A stretch of DNA of 64,000 bases from Microbacterium sp. cf332 (lineage in GTDB: Bacteria > Actinomycetota > Actinomycetes > Actinomycetales > Microbacteriaceae). The notes beneath the pieces are model-generated. The model made no database searches, had not been told where the DNA came from, and was given only the letters and a program-made list of their open reading frames with translations. Positions within the stretch are counted from its first letter, which is position 1. Every line of letters starts with the position of its first letter. Of this stretch, positions 38,522 to 47,591 are shown piece after piece. Both the position numbers and the translations under genes were made by a program. The stretch is from the NCBI RefSeq assembly GCF_900102175.1, contig NZ_FNKN01000001.1, forward strand, positions 372,001-436,000, read 5' to 3'.

Positions 38522-39592
38522 GTGAAGATCCAGAACCCGTTTCGCACCGCACTGATCGCCACTCTCGGCGTCGGTGTCGGCATCGTCATCATCGGTGGCG
38601 TGCAGACGCTCTCCACGATCCTCCTGTACGTCGGGACGGCTCTGTTCCTCGCCCTCGGCCTCGACCCGGTCGTCTCGTGGCTCGAGCGACGACGACTTCC
38701 CCGGTGGGCCGCGCTGCTCATCACCTTCGCCGCACTCCTCGCGGCGTTCGCAGGCATCATCCTCATGGTGGTCCCGATCATCGTGACGCAGATCTCTCAG
38801 CTGGTCGCGGCCATCCAGGATCTCGTGACGAACGGCAACTGGGACCCCGTCTCGGCCGTGAAGGACTGGCTGACGGTCACGTTCCCGCAACTGAACGTCG
38901 ACGAGCTCTTCCAGTACCTGTCCGACTGGTACAACTCGCTCGACATCGGTGAGATCGGCGGCTCGATCACCGGGTCGATCATCCTCATCGGCGGGGGCAT
39001 CATCAGCGGCTTCACGGGCGCCGTGATCGTCCTGATCCTCACCATCTACTTCACGGCGTCGACTCCGAACCTCAAGGCAGCGGTCTACCAGCTCGTTCCG
39101 GCATCGCGCCGGCCGCGCTTCGTCGACCTCGCCGAGCAGATCACGGCATCGGTCGGGTTCTACGTCATGGGTCAGGTCTCGCTCGGCGTCATCAACGGCG
39201 TCCTGAGCGCGATCTTCCTGAGCGTCATCGGCGCCCCGTTCCCCGCCGTCCTCGCCGTCATCGCCTTCTTCTTCTCGCTGATCCCCCTCGTCGGCACGCT
39301 CACCGGTTCGGCGATCATCGTGCTGACCTGCCTCATCCCGGGGCTGTCGGAGCCGCAGACGGCGCTCTGGGCGGCGATCTGGTACCTCGTCTACATGCAG
39401 GTCGAGGCGTACTTCATCTCGCCGCGCATCATGAACCGGGCGGTCTCGATCCCCGGAGCGGTCGTCGTCATCGCCGCTCTCGCCGGCGCCGCTCTGGGGC
39501 AGCTGCTCGGTGCCCTCGTGGCGATCCCCGTCGCGGCGAGCATCCTGATCATCTACCGCCAGGTCGTGATCCCGCGCCAGAACGAGCGCTGA
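38522..39592 (+). CDS. AI-2E family transporter
   Basis: 356 aa with about seven to eight membrane segments. The N-terminal pair (ALIATLGVGVGIVIIGGVQTL and TALFLALGLDPVVSWLERR) and the conserved IGAPFPAVLAVIAFFFSLIPLVGTLTG plus PRIMNRAVSIPGAVVVIAALAGAALGQLLGALVAIPVAA tail (quoted in parts) identify the family formerly PerM/UPF0118. Members include AI-2 exporters and Na+/H+ antiporters; the cargo here is not predictable. GTG start with GGAGG 6 bp upstream (38513-38517). Confidence 0.88.
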   Translation: MKIQNPFRTALIATLGVGVGIVIIGGVQTLSTILLYVGTALFLALGLDPVVSWLERRRLPRWAALLITFAALLAAFAGIILMVVPIIVTQISQLVAAIQDLVTNGNWDPVSAVKDWLTVTFPQLNVDELFQYLSDWYNSLDIGEIGGSITGSIILIGGGIISGFTGAVIVLILTIYFTASTPNLKAAVYQLVPASRRPRFVDLAEQITASVGFYVMGQVSLGVINGVLSAIFLSVIGAPFPAVLAVIAFFFSLIPLVGTLTGSAIIVLTCLIPGLSEPQTALWAAIWYLVYMQVEAYFISPRIMNRAVSIPGAVVVIAALAGAALGQLLGALVAIPVAASILIIYRQVVIPRQNER

Positions 39593-39595
39593 GGC

Positions 39596-40336
39596 TCAGC
39601 CGGCGGTCGCGGCGTCGTCGAGGTCGTCCCACTGCTCGGCGAGCGGCAGCGCGTCCGGGTTGACGGCCGCGACGATCTCGGTCAGCACGCGCCGGGTCTG
39701 GTTCTCGCCGACCCACAGGTGCTTGCCCCCCTCGACGGGGATGAGCGTCGCGTGCGGGATCGCGGCGAAACGTTCCCGGGCCTCGGCGGGCCGCAGGTAG
39801 TCGTCGAGTTCCGGCACGAGCACGACGACGCGCCGGTCGTCCCCGGCCCAAGCGGCGACCTCGTCCGCCGTGGCCCGGTGCAACGGCGGCGAGAGCAGGA
39901 TGACGCCCTCGATGTCGTGGTCGCGCCCGTACTTGAGCGCGAGCTCGGTGCCGAAGGACCAGCCCACGAGCCACGGACGCGGGAGCCCCCGCTCCGCGAC
40001 GAAGGACATCGCGGCGGCGACGTCGAAGACCTCGCCGACCCCTCCGTCGAAGGTTCCCTCGCTCGTGCCCCGCGGGGACGTCGTGCCCCGGGTGTTGAAG
40101 CGCAGCACGGCCAGATCCGCGAGCGCGGGCAGTCGGCCCGCCGCCTTGCGGAGGATATGCGAGTCCATGAACCCGCCCGCTGTGGGAAGCGGATGCAGGG
40201 TGACGAGGGTGGCCACCGGGTCGCGGTGCGCCGGCAGCGCGAGCTCACCGACGAGCGTCAGGTCGTCGAGCGTGCGCAGCTCGACGTCCTCGCGCCGTGC
40301 GGGGAGCTGTACGGGTCCGCGAATCTCGAAGCTCAT
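39596..40336 (-). CDS. Alpha/beta hydrolase
   Basis: 246 aa with the nucleophile elbow GWSFGTELALKYG (Gly-x-Ser-x-Gly), oxyanion-region LHPLPTAGGFMDSHIL and a C-terminal catalytic His in GGKHLWVGENQ; the acid is in VLVPELDDYLRP. Belongs to the KANL3/Tex30-like or dienelactone hydrolase-like group by pattern. Four-base overlap with the upstream small zinc-binding protein gene. Substrate unknown. Confidence 0.85.
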   Translation of the reverse strand: MSFEIRGPVQLPARREDVELRTLDDLTLVGELALPAHRDPVATLVTLHPLPTAGGFMDSHILRKAAGRLPALADLAVLRFNTRGTTSPRGTSEGTFDGGVGEVFDVAAAMSFVAERGLPRPWLVGWSFGTELALKYGRDHDIEGVILLSPPLHRATADEVAAWAGDDRRVVVLVPELDDYLRPAEARERFAAIPHATLIPVEGGKHLWVGENQTRRVLTEIVAAVNPDALPLAEQWDDLDDAATAG

Positions 40337-40614
40337 GCGATCCTCCAACATGCCGAGTGCCAGTGACGACGAGCGGCCAGGTCGGCGGCGTCGCCCATCA
40401 CGCCGTCCGCCCGCCAGGCGACCAGGTGAGCGGTGCCCGGGGTGACGTCGCGTCCGCAGCCGGGGCAGACATAGGTCTTCTGCGCCTGCGAGGCGGAGAC
40501 CGGCTGCACGGTCCACGACGCGCCCCGTCGCGTCTCGGTGCGCTTCCAGCCGTTGAGCAGCCGGTCGAGAGAGTCGTCGGGCGGTTCCGGGCGACGCCTA
40601 TTGGAGCGGGGCAT
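40333..40614 (-). CDS. Small zinc-ribbon-like protein
   Basis: 93 aa. RLLNGWKRTETRRGASWTVQPV is followed by YVCPGCGRDVTPGTAHLVAW and ends RRHWHSACWRIA, giving a CxxC plus H/C set that could bind zinc. It belongs to a family conserved across actinobacteria that databases often call ATP/GTP-binding protein without evidence; no P-loop is present here. Coupled to the hydrolase gene by overlapping codons (ATGA). Confidence 0.8.
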   Translation of the reverse strand: MPRSNRRRPEPPDDSLDRLLNGWKRTETRRGASWTVQPVSASQAQKTYVCPGCGRDVTPGTAHLVAWRADGVMGDAADLAARRHWHSACWRIA

Positions 40615-40625
40615 GGCGACCGCCG

Positions 40626-41312
40626 TCACCACCAGTGGTTGCTGGTCCAGAAGGCGTGCGCCTCCGCCCAGCTGCCGTAGCGGCCGACGGCGTAGCCGTT
40701 CGCCCACCGGAGGTTGTCGACGGGATCGTAGCCGCTCCCCGGGACCTTGCTGCAGGGGTAGGCCTGCACCAGTCCGCATGCGCCGGACGAGGCGTTCGTC
40801 GCATTCGGGTTCCAGCTGCTCTCGCGCGAGACGATGTAGTCGACGTAGCCCCAGTCGCTCTCCGCGATGCCGGCGGCGCTCAGCCAGTCGGACGACGACC
40901 CGCCGCCGCTGTACTTCACGGGCGCTGAACGCGACGAGCCCGCCCCCTCGCCCGACACCGGTGTCGGGGTGGGCGTCGGTGTCGGCTTGGGCGTCACGTA
41001 CACCGTGAAGCCGCTCCGGTCGAGCTGCACCGACGATGACGACGCCGGGTCGCCGCCTGCATCGGTGACCAGCGCCTGTGCATCGCTGCGCGAATCGGCC
41101 CAGAGCGAGACGACCTCGACGGGCTTCTCCTGCGCCACCGCGAGAGCCGTGCCGAGAGGCGCGAGCGCACCGCCCGCCATTCCCACGGCGGCGACGGCGG
41201 CGAACACCGAGACGACCCCTCGTCGACGCGACCACCGGGATGCCGTCGGCTTCGAGACGCGGGCGACACCGGTGCGCGTGCTGCGCCGGGCGAGAGCCGA
41301 GGAGGAAGTCAC
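40626..41312 (-). CDS. Secreted transglycosylase-like (SLT) protein
   Basis: 228 aa. Basic N-terminus and hydrophobic stretch (VVSVFAAVAAVGMAGGALAPLGTALAVA, quoted in parts) form a signal peptide; a Pro-Thr linker (TPKPTPTPTPTPVSG) leads to a ~80-residue lysozyme-like domain with YIVSRESSWNPNATNASSGACGL (catalytic Glu in RESSW) and DPVDNLRWANGYAVGRYGSW. This is the compact transglycosylase fold common in actinobacterial cell-wall remodelling proteins. Two Cys in the domain (GACGL, YPCSK) may form a disulfide. Confidence 0.87.
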   Translation of the reverse strand: MTSSSALARRSTRTGVARVSKPTASRWSRRRGVVSVFAAVAAVGMAGGALAPLGTALAVAQEKPVEVVSLWADSRSDAQALVTDAGGDPASSSSVQLDRSGFTVYVTPKPTPTPTPTPVSGEGAGSSRSAPVKYSGGGSSSDWLSAAGIAESDWGYVDYIVSRESSWNPNATNASSGACGLVQAYPCSKVPGSGYDPVDNLRWANGYAVGRYGSWAEAHAFWTSNHWW

Positions 41313-41357
41313 GATGACATCGAGTTTAGCCAGACGGAGACGAGGTCTCCATCCCGC

Positions 41358-41924
41358 TCAGCCGATGGCGAGGATGACCGACACGACCCCGTCGAGCACC
41401 GCGTCGACCTGTGCCTCGCGGTAGCCGCCCCGCTGCATCCGGAAGGCGACGGACCGGACCTGCTCCACGGTCAGGGCCTCGCCGGACTCGAGGTAGCGCG
41501 AGATCCGGTCGGTCACGAGATCGACCTCGTCGACGCGGTAACCGTACGACAGCACGCCGACGCGGTCGAACCGCTCGCGCTCGGGCCGCGACAGCCGATC
41601 GAGGATCTCCTGAGCGAGATTGCGCGAGCGTCCGACCCAGGCACGCGCACCGGCGCGCGAGAGCGCCAGCTCGCGCTCACGCGCTGCGAACGCGTCCTCG
41701 ATGCGCCCGACGGCGGCGTCGACGGGTGCGACCGCGTAGCCGCCGCGGACGAGCGGGAACGCGGTGCGCCGGATGGCGACCGAGTCGAGCTCGTCGTCGG
41801 CGCCTTCGAACGCCTCACGCGCGCGGCGCAGGAACGTGTCGACGGCGGCCCTGTCGTAGCCCTTGGCCCTGCCCGGCACCTCGGGGAAGGGACGGGAGGC
41901 TGTCGCGGTCTCGGAAGAGGTCAT
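41358..41924 (-). CDS. DivIVA domain-containing protein
   Basis: 188 aa with three copies of a short DivIVA-like lead: FPEVPGRAKGYDRAAVDTFLRRA, IRRTAFPLVRGGYAVAPVDAAVGR and RVGVLSYGYRVDEVDLVTDRI, plus a fourth-like SVAFRMQRGGYREAQVDAVLD, each of the form (F/S)xxxxxGYxxxxVDxxL. DivIVA N-domains bind curved membrane. The usual long coiled coil is absent, so this is a compact repeat form found after cdsA in actinobacteria. Overlaps the cdsA stop by four bases. Confidence 0.82.
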   Translation of the reverse strand: MTSSETATASRPFPEVPGRAKGYDRAAVDTFLRRAREAFEGADDELDSVAIRRTAFPLVRGGYAVAPVDAAVGRIEDAFAARERELALSRAGARAWVGRSRNLAQEILDRLSRPERERFDRVGVLSYGYRVDEVDLVTDRISRYLESGEALTVEQVRSVAFRMQRGGYREAQVDAVLDGVVSVILAIG

Positions 41925-42931
41925 GAGATCACCAGGGGGGACAGAGCGTGGAAGAGCACGAGCGCGACGACCGTGGACGGCAGGATCGAGTCGAGGCGAT
42001 CGAGCACTCCCCCGTGGCCGGGCAACCAGGAGCTCATGTCCTTGATCCCGAGATCGCGCTTGATCATCGACTCGGCCAGATCGCCGACCGTCGCGGACGC
42101 GAGGACGGCGACGCCGATGATGACGCCGGTCCACGCCGGCAGACCGAGGAGCAGCCACGCGAATCCGACGGCGACCACGATCGCTACCACACCGGCTCCG
42201 GCGAAGCCCTCCCAGGTCTTCTTGGGGCTGATCCGCGGAGCCATCGGGTGCTTGCCGAAGGCGAGGCCTGCCGCGTACGCGCCGGTGTCCGCACCGACCA
42301 CGACGGCGATCATCGCGAGCACCCAGAACTCGCCACCGTCCTGGCGCAGCAGGATCAGCAGCAGGCTGCCGAAGAAGGGCACGTACAGCTGCACGAATCC
42401 GCTGATGAGGACATCGCTGAACACCTCGCCGTAGCGACGGCTGTCGACGCTGACCATCTGCGCGAGCAGACGCCACACGATGACCGAGACCACGGCGGCG
42501 AACACCACGACCCAGTGCGTGCCCGCGTCGAGGAAGAAGCCCGCGGCGAGCACCGCGGCGCCGGCGACGAGCTGCGGCCCGACGTCCACCCGGCGCCCCG
42601 CAGCCTGCAGGGCACGCACGAGCTCGAAGACGCCGAGCAGCGCGACCGGAATCGCGAAGAGGACGAAGACCCACTTCACGAACACCAGCGAGCCGATGAC
42701 GACGACGCCGATGGCGATGCCGATGAGGGTCGCCAGGAACAGGTTCCGTCCGGTGCGGGCGTTGATCCGTTCGTTGGCCTGCTCGAAGTCGGCGCGAGCC
42801 TTGCCGATCTGGTTCTCGAACTCTGTCCGCGCGGCACGCACCTGATTGTGGAACGTCGAGTCGCCGTGCTCACGCGAACGGGAGCGCTCCCGCTCGGAAC
42901 GAGACGGGGCGCCATCCTCCGGTGCGCTCAT
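41921..42931 (-). CDS. cdsA: Phosphatidate cytidylyltransferase
   Basis: 336-aa membrane enzyme making CDP-diacylglycerol from phosphatidic acid and CTP. A charged, helical ~75-residue N-terminus precedes eight or so membrane helices; the signature is near the C-terminus: ASATVGDLAESMIKRDLGIKDMSSWLPGHGGVLDRLDS (quoted in parts: KRDLGIKD, PGHGGVLDRLDS) with the metal-binding Asp residues. Follows frr by 5 bp in the standard rpsB-tsf-pyrH-frr-cdsA order. Confidence 0.95.
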   Translation of the reverse strand: MSAPEDGAPSRSERERSRSREHGDSTFHNQVRAARTEFENQIGKARADFEQANERINARTGRNLFLATLIGIAIGVVVIGSLVFVKWVFVLFAIPVALLGVFELVRALQAAGRRVDVGPQLVAGAAVLAAGFFLDAGTHWVVVFAAVVSVIVWRLLAQMVSVDSRRYGEVFSDVLISGFVQLYVPFFGSLLLILLRQDGGEFWVLAMIAVVVGADTGAYAAGLAFGKHPMAPRISPKKTWEGFAGAGVVAIVVAVGFAWLLLGLPAWTGVIIGVAVLASATVGDLAESMIKRDLGIKDMSSWLPGHGGVLDRLDSILPSTVVALVLFHALSPLVIS

Positions 42932-42936
42932 GAGGG

Positions 42937-43491
42937 TCAGACCTCGAGGAGCTCAGCCTCTTTGCGCTTGAGCGCGTCGTCGATCAGATCGACGTGAGAA
43001 CGGGTGAGGCCGTCGAGCTCCTTCTCGGCGCGGACGAGCTCGTCCTCGCCGACGTCGCTCTTGAGCCCGTCGAGCTCGTCCTTCGACTTGCGTCGGATCC
43101 CGCGCAGGTGGACCTTGTGGTCCTCACCCTTCGAGCGCACGAGCTTCACGTACTCCTTGCGACGCTCCTCGGTCAGCTCGGGCATGGTCACGCGGACGAT
43201 GTTGCCGTCGTTGGTGGGGTTCACGCCCAGGTTCGGGGTGTCGCGGATGGCCTGCTCGATCGCCTTGAGCGCCGACTTGTCGTAGGGCGTGACGATGATC
43301 GTGCGCGCCTCCGGGTTGTTCAACGACGCGAGCTGCGCAAGGGGCGTCGGAGAACCGTAGTAGTCGACGAGGATCTTCTGGAACAGCGCCGTGTTGGCCC
43401 GTCCCGTGCGCACGGTGGAGAAGTCCTCCTTGGCCGCCTCGACGGCGCGTTCCATGCGGGCTTTCGTGTCAGCGAGGATCTCGGGGATCAC
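42937..43491 (-). CDS. frr: Ribosome recycling factor
   Basis: 184-aa RRF, matching the family length exactly when started at the GTG 43491; GGAG lies 5 bp before it. Two-domain protein: helical bundle ends with [31 protein letters not shown] and [19 protein letters not shown], and a beta domain with [39 protein letters not shown]. Splits post-termination ribosomes with EF-G. A longer ATG version (43521) adds ten unconserved residues. Confidence 0.95.
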   Translation of the reverse strand: MIPEILADTKARMERAVEAAKEDFSTVRTGRANTALFQKILVDYYGSPTPLAQLASLNNPEARTIIVTPYDKSALKAIEQAIRDTPNLGVNPTNDGNIVRVTMPELTEERRKEYVKLVRSKGEDHKVHLRGIRRKSKDELDGLKSDVGEDELVRAEKELDGLTRSHVDLIDDALKRKEAELLEV

Positions 43492-43545
43492 GTCACTCCA
43501 TTCGTCGGTACGTCCGGTCAAGTCTAGTCTGCGAGTGGCCGCGAC

Positions 43546-44265
43546 TCACGCGGTGACGAGCGTGCCGATACGCTCGCCCAGCAGAGCCCGTGTCACATTG
43601 CCGGCCGGCTCCATACCGAAGACGCGCATGTCGATGCGGTTGTCCATGCACAGGCTGAACGCGGTCGAGTCGACGACCTTGAGGCCCTTCTGCAGCGCCT
43701 CACCGTAGGTGATGCGATCGATGCGCTCCGCGGTCGGGTCCTTCTTGGGATCGGCGGTGTACACCGCGTCGACGCCGTTCTTGGCGACGAGCACCTCGTC
43801 GGCCTTGATCTCGAGCGCACGCTGAGCCGCGACCGTGTCGGTCGAGAAGTAGGGCAGCCCGGCGCCGGCGCCGAAGATGACGACGCGTCCCTTCTCCATG
43901 TGCCGCTCGGCCCGCCGCGGGATGTAGGGCTCTGCGACCTGCGTCATCGAGATCGCGGACTGCACGCGTGTGGCAGCGCCGGCCTGCTCGAGGAAGTCCT
44001 GCAGCGCGAGGGAGTTCATCACCGTGCCGAGCATCCCCATGTAGTCGGCGCGCCCGCGGTCCATGCCGCGCTGGCTCAGTTCGGCACCGCGGAAGAAATT
44101 ACCGCCGCCGACGACGATGGCGACCTCGACCCGGTCGACCGCCTCGGCGATCTCACGCGCGATCTGGCCCACGACATCCGGGTTGACACCCAGCTGACCG
44201 CCTCCGAATGCCTCACCCGACAGCTTCAGCAGGACGCGCCGGCGCCCGGTCTTCTCATCGTTCAT
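43546..44265 (-). CDS. pyrH: UMP kinase
   Basis: 239-aa amino-acid-kinase-fold enzyme converting UMP to [17 protein letters not shown] begins the protein, [11 protein letters not shown] is the phosphate-binding loop, [21 protein letters not shown] and [23 protein letters not shown] are UMP-site motifs, and [15 protein letters not shown] is the ATP loop. Sits between tsf (after a terminator) and frr. Confidence 0.96.
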   Translation of the reverse strand: MNDEKTGRRRVLLKLSGEAFGGGQLGVNPDVVGQIAREIAEAVDRVEVAIVVGGGNFFRGAELSQRGMDRGRADYMGMLGTVMNSLALQDFLEQAGAATRVQSAISMTQVAEPYIPRRAERHMEKGRVVIFGAGAGLPYFSTDTVAAQRALEIKADEVLVAKNGVDAVYTADPKKDPTAERIDRITYGEALQKGLKVVDSTAFSLCMDNRIDMRVFGMEPAGNVTRALLGERIGTLVTA

Positions 44266-44314
44266 CGTGTCCCTCTCGTCGCTGTGTTGCAGAGTATCGC
44301 CCGGACGGGCATGG

Positions 44315-44346
44315 AAAAGGCCCGCATCCGAGGATGCGGGCCTTTT
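44315..44346 (-). terminator. Intrinsic terminator of the rpsB-tsf operon
   Basis: AAAAGGCCCGCATCC and GGATGCGGGCCTTTT form a perfect symmetrical stem seven bases after the tsf stop, with a T-tract on the minus strand. It separates rpsB-tsf from pyrH. Confidence 0.92.
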
Positions 44347-44352
44347 CGACTG

Positions 44353-45180
44353 TTACGCGCCGACCTTGAAGCGGGCGAAGTCGGTGACCGTGATGCCGGC
44401 GTTCTTCGCGACCTGTGCGACGGACAGCTTGTTCTCCTTCGCGTAGTCCTGGTCGAGCAGGGCGACCTGCTTGAAGAACGCGCCGACGCGTCCCTCGACG
44501 ATCTTCGGGAGCGCCGCCTCGGGCTTGCCCTCGTTGCGGGAGATCTCGGTGACGATCTCACGCTCCTTCTCGACATCGGCCTCGGGGACGTCCTCGCGCG
44601 ACAGGTAGCTCGGGTTCGCGAACGAGATGTGCTGCGCGATCGAACGAGCGGTCTCGGCATCCGAGCCCGAGTACGCGACGACGACGCCGATCTGGGGCGG
44701 GAGGTCCTTGCTCGTCTTGTGCAGGTAGACCTCGAACGCGTCGCCGGTGAGCGTGCGCACGCGGCGGAGCTCGACCTTCTCGCCGATGATCGCGGCCTCG
44801 TCGTTGATGAGCTGTTCGATGGTCTGCCCCGAGGCGTCGGCGGCCAGGGCGGCCTCGACCGAGTCTGCGGAAGCAGCGGACGCAGCGTCGGCGACCTTGT
44901 CGGCCAGCGCGATGAAGCGGTCGTTCTTGGCGACGAAGTCGGTCTCGCAGGCGAGCTCGACGAGGGTGACCTTGCCACCCTGCTCACGCGCGACGACGAG
45001 GCCCTCGCTCGTGGAGCGGTCGGCACGCTTCGCGTTGCCCTTCGCGCCCTTGAGGCGCAGGATCTCGACGGCCTTCTCGACGTCGCCGTCGGCCTCTTCG
45101 AGGGCCTTCTTGGTGTCGACCATTCCGGTGCCGAGCTGCTCGCGCAGAGCCTTGATGTCGGCGATGGTGAAGTTTGCCAT
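44353..45180 (-). CDS. tsf: Translation elongation factor Ts
   Basis: 275-aa nucleotide exchange factor for EF-Tu. N-terminal UBA-like domain with LREQLGTGMVDTKKALEEADGD, then KRADRSTSEGLV, the EF-Tu Mg-displacing motif LACETDFVAKND, a core domain and C-terminal KVALLDQDYAKENKLSV-like tail. Co-transcribed with rpsB through a 105-bp gap containing a strong hairpin. Confidence 0.97.
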   Translation of the reverse strand: MANFTIADIKALREQLGTGMVDTKKALEEADGDVEKAVEILRLKGAKGNAKRADRSTSEGLVVAREQGGKVTLVELACETDFVAKNDRFIALADKVADAASAASADSVEAALAADASGQTIEQLINDEAAIIGEKVELRRVRTLTGDAFEVYLHKTSKDLPPQIGVVVAYSGSDAETARSIAQHISFANPSYLSREDVPEADVEKEREIVTEISRNEGKPEAALPKIVEGRVGAFFKQVALLDQDYAKENKLSVAQVAKNAGITVTDFARFKVGA

Positions 45181-45221
45181 GAGTGGCGGCTCCTTCTGTC
45201 TGTGGGAAATCTCGTGGATAC

Positions 45222-45261
45222 CGATCGGCGCGGCCGGGCTCAGCCGCGGCCGCGCCGATCG
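45222..45261 (-). promoter_or_regulatory. Strong hairpin in the rpsB-tsf intergenic spacer
   Basis: Arms CGATCGGCGCGGCC (45222-45235) and GGCCGCGCCGATCG (45248-45261) pair perfectly around a 12-base loop that can itself pair further. No T-run, so it is more likely an RNA processing or partial attenuation element between rpsB and tsf than a full terminator. Confidence 0.55.
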
Positions 45262-45285
45262 TAGCGGGTCTGGAGGACGCGCTGA

Positions 45286-46185
45286 TTACTTCTCGGTGGC
45301 CTCGGCCTCTGCGGGCTCGGCCTCGGCGCCCTCGACCTCGGCGGCGGAGTCGTCCTGAGCCTCGGCACCGGCCTCGTCGGCAGGCGTCTCGGTCGCGGCG
45401 ACCTCAGCGGCGGCGCCCTCGGCCGGGGCGCTCTCCAGAAGCTCGCGCTCCCAGTCGGCGAGCGGCTCGGCCTCGGCCGACTCGTCGGTGGGCTGGTGAC
45501 GCTGGATGAGACCCTCGGCGGCGGCGTCCGCGACGATGCGCGTGAGCAGGCTCACCGAGCGGATGGCGTCGTCGTTGCCGGGGATCGGGTACTGGAACTC
45601 GTCCGGGTCGGCGTTCGTGTCGAGGATGCCGATCACGGGGATGCCGAGCTTCTTGGCCTCGTCGATGGCGAGGTGCTCGCGCTTGGCGTCGACCACCCAG
45701 ATCGCGGACGGGGTCTTCTGGAGGTTGCGGATACCACCCAGCGACTTGTGCAGCTTGTCGAGCTCGCGCTTCTTGAGCAGGAGCTCCTTCTTGGTGAAGC
45801 CGCTCGCGGCGGGGTTCTCGAAGTCGAGCTCCTCGAGCTCCTTCATGCGTGCGAGGCGCTTCGAGACCGTCTGGAAGTTGGTCAGCAGACCACCGAGCCA
45901 GCGCTGGTTCACGTACGGCTGACCGACGCGCGTCGCCTGCTCGGCGATGACTTCCTGCGCCTGCTTCTTGGTGCCGACGAAGAGCACGGTGCCGCCGTGG
46001 GCGACAGTCTCCTTGACGTACTCGTACGCCCGGTCGATGTACGACAGCGACTGCTGCAGGTCGATGATGTGGATGCCCGAGCGCTCGGTCAGGATGAAGC
46101 GCTTGACTTTCGGGTTCCAGCGGCGGGTCTGGTGCCCGAAGTGGACGCCGCTGTCGAGCAGCTGGCGAATGGTGACGACGGCCAT
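45286..46185 (-). CDS. rpsB: Small ribosomal subunit protein S2
   Basis: 299-aa S2. [62 protein letters not shown] and [29 protein letters not shown] are canonical (each abbreviated). The last ~55 residues are an acidic Ala/Glu/Pro-rich extension, longer than in E. coli (241 aa) but common in actinobacteria. Start at the ATG 46185 preceded by AGGAGAA. Long structured leader upstream. Confidence 0.97.
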   Translation of the reverse strand: MAVVTIRQLLDSGVHFGHQTRRWNPKVKRFILTERSGIHIIDLQQSLSYIDRAYEYVKETVAHGGTVLFVGTKKQAQEVIAEQATRVGQPYVNQRWLGGLLTNFQTVSKRLARMKELEELDFENPAASGFTKKELLLKKRELDKLHKSLGGIRNLQKTPSAIWVVDAKREHLAIDEAKKLGIPVIGILDTNADPDEFQYPIPGNDDAIRSVSLLTRIVADAAAEGLIQRHQPTDESAEAEPLADWERELLESAPAEGAAAEVAATETPADEAGAEAQDDSAAEVEGAEAEPAEAEATEK

Positions 46186-46363
46186 GGCCGTTCTCCTTCT
46201 GTTTCGGTTGATTCCCCGGACCGACGGTCCGGTGTTCCTGGTGCCCGGCGCACTTCCGCTCGCCGCCGGAGCGGGAGACCTGGGGAAGAGGCGCCACGAT
46301 CGGAAAACGATCGCGCAGGGCACGCGTAGTCACCTCGACGAGCGAGGTGCGGTGAACAGTGTA
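46186..46363 (-). promoter_or_regulatory. rpsB promoter and structured 5' leader
   Basis: On the minus strand TGCTACACT (extended -10, TACACT at 46358-46363) gives a start near 46351 and a leader of about 165 nt. The leader can form CACCTCG/CGAGGTG (46331-46349), CGATCG/CGATCG with a GAAAA loop (46297-46313) and CCGGACC/GGTCCGG (46215-46231). Such a leader is where S2 would act for autogenous control. Confidence 0.5.
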
Positions 46364-46463
46364 GCAGTCGGGGGCTCCTCCCCCGGGCTCCCCCGGCCCG
46401 CGCTCTCCCCCGTGTCGGCCCTCCGTCCGCAGCGGCGTACGGCGGTAGGACGACGCTCGGAGA

Positions 46464-46949
46464 ATGATCCGTCGCTCCGGCCATCCGCTCGTCGCCACCA
46501 TCGTCGTCTCGCTCGCCGCGTCGACCGTTGTGATGCCGCCGCAAGTCCCGCCGTGGATGCCGCCGGTTCCGGAGAGCAGTATCGTGCGGGGCTTCGAGGC
46601 CCCGGCGCACGCTTACGCACCCGGACACCGCGGCATCGACGTGGCATCGAGCGCTCGGGACGTCGTCGCGCCGGCGGGCGGCGTCGTCGCCTTCGCCGGG
46701 CCGGTCGCGGGCCGGACCGTGCTGACGCTCGATCACGGCGACGGGCTGGTGAGCAGCATGGAGCCCGTCGAGACGATCCTGCGGCCCGGGACCGCGGTCG
46801 TGGCCGGCGAACACGTCGGGACGATCGCGCCCGGAGGGCACGTCGGCGACGGCACCCTCCACGTCGGAGTGCGACTGTATGGCGAGTACATCAATCCGCT
46901 GATCCTGCTGGTCGGGCTCGTGCGCCCCGTCCTGCTCCCGTGCTGCTGA
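46464..46949 (+). CDS. M23-family metallopeptidase-like secreted protein
   Basis: 161 aa: signal peptide (residues ~1-25), then a compact LytM/M23 beta domain with HRGIDVASSARDVVAPAGG (first zinc ligand His and Asp) and LHVGVRLYGEYINPL (the usual HxH is reduced to LHVG, with one His). Such reduced domains can be peptidoglycan hydrolase activators rather than enzymes. It ends with a hydrophobic stretch and PCC. Located by the rpsB cluster as in many actinobacteria. Catalytic competence uncertain. Confidence 0.85.
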   Translation: MIRRSGHPLVATIVVSLAASTVVMPPQVPPWMPPVPESSIVRGFEAPAHAYAPGHRGIDVASSARDVVAPAGGVVAFAGPVAGRTVLTLDHGDGLVSSMEPVETILRPGTAVVAGEHVGTIAPGGHVGDGTLHVGVRLYGEYINPLILLVGLVRPVLLPCC

Positions 46950-46953
46950 GGAC

Positions 46954-47529
46954 TCAGTCGCCGCCGAAGGCGTTGCGGTCTCCGCTCTGCGTGACCGGCC
47001 CGAGGCGCTCGGCCTCCACGCGGTTGTCGTTCCCCGACACCGACACGGTGCCGATCTCGTCGGCGTCGATCTCGTTCCGGTCGCCGCTGACGGTGAGAGC
47101 GGCGATCGCCCCGGCGTCGACATCGGCCGACTGCCCCGTGACCTCGAGGGAGTCGACGGCGTCCAGTTCGAGCTCGATCCGATCGCCGCTCGCGACGACT
47201 GCTCCGACGCGCGCGTCCGAGAGGTCGAGGTCGATCCCGTCGCCTTCCACCCGTACGAGCTCGCACGCGCCCGCGAACGCCGCGTCCATCTCGGCGCCGC
47301 GGATGGCGACGACGCCGTCGACGCAAGCCGGCGTGCCCGGTATGGACGACGTCGCGCCGGGCGCCGGAGGTGACATCGTGTCGGGCGCGGACGGCGTGGG
47401 CGGTGCGGTCGACACCCCCGGCGCCGAGGGCCGCACGATGCTGTCGGGGACGGATGCATCGACGGGAACGCACGACGAGAGCGCGAGTATCACCGCGACG
47501 GCGCCGATCGGGACGAGTGTTCTGCGCAT
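46954..47529 (-). CDS. DUF3060-like lipoprotein
   Basis: 191 aa. Short basic start, hydrophobic segment and lipobox LSSC (Cys ~20), a Pro/Ser/Thr linker, then a repetitive beta-strand domain of short units such as VTGQSADVDAGAIAALTVSGDRNEIDADEIGTVSVSGNDNRVEAE (shortened: VSGDRNEID, VSGNDNRVE, QSGDRNAF) typical of DUF3060 right-handed helix-like proteins. Surface attached. AGGAGAGCGAT precedes the ATG at 47529. Function unknown. Confidence 0.8.
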   Translation of the reverse strand: MRRTLVPIGAVAVILALSSCVPVDASVPDSIVRPSAPGVSTAPPTPSAPDTMSPPAPGATSSIPGTPACVDGVVAIRGAEMDAAFAGACELVRVEGDGIDLDLSDARVGAVVASGDRIELELDAVDSLEVTGQSADVDAGAIAALTVSGDRNEIDADEIGTVSVSGNDNRVEAERLGPVTQSGDRNAFGGD

Positions 47530-47591
47530 ATCGCTCTCCTGGGATCGTTCATCGGCCGAGGTCCACGCTAGGGCCGGCCGTCCGAGTGTCA

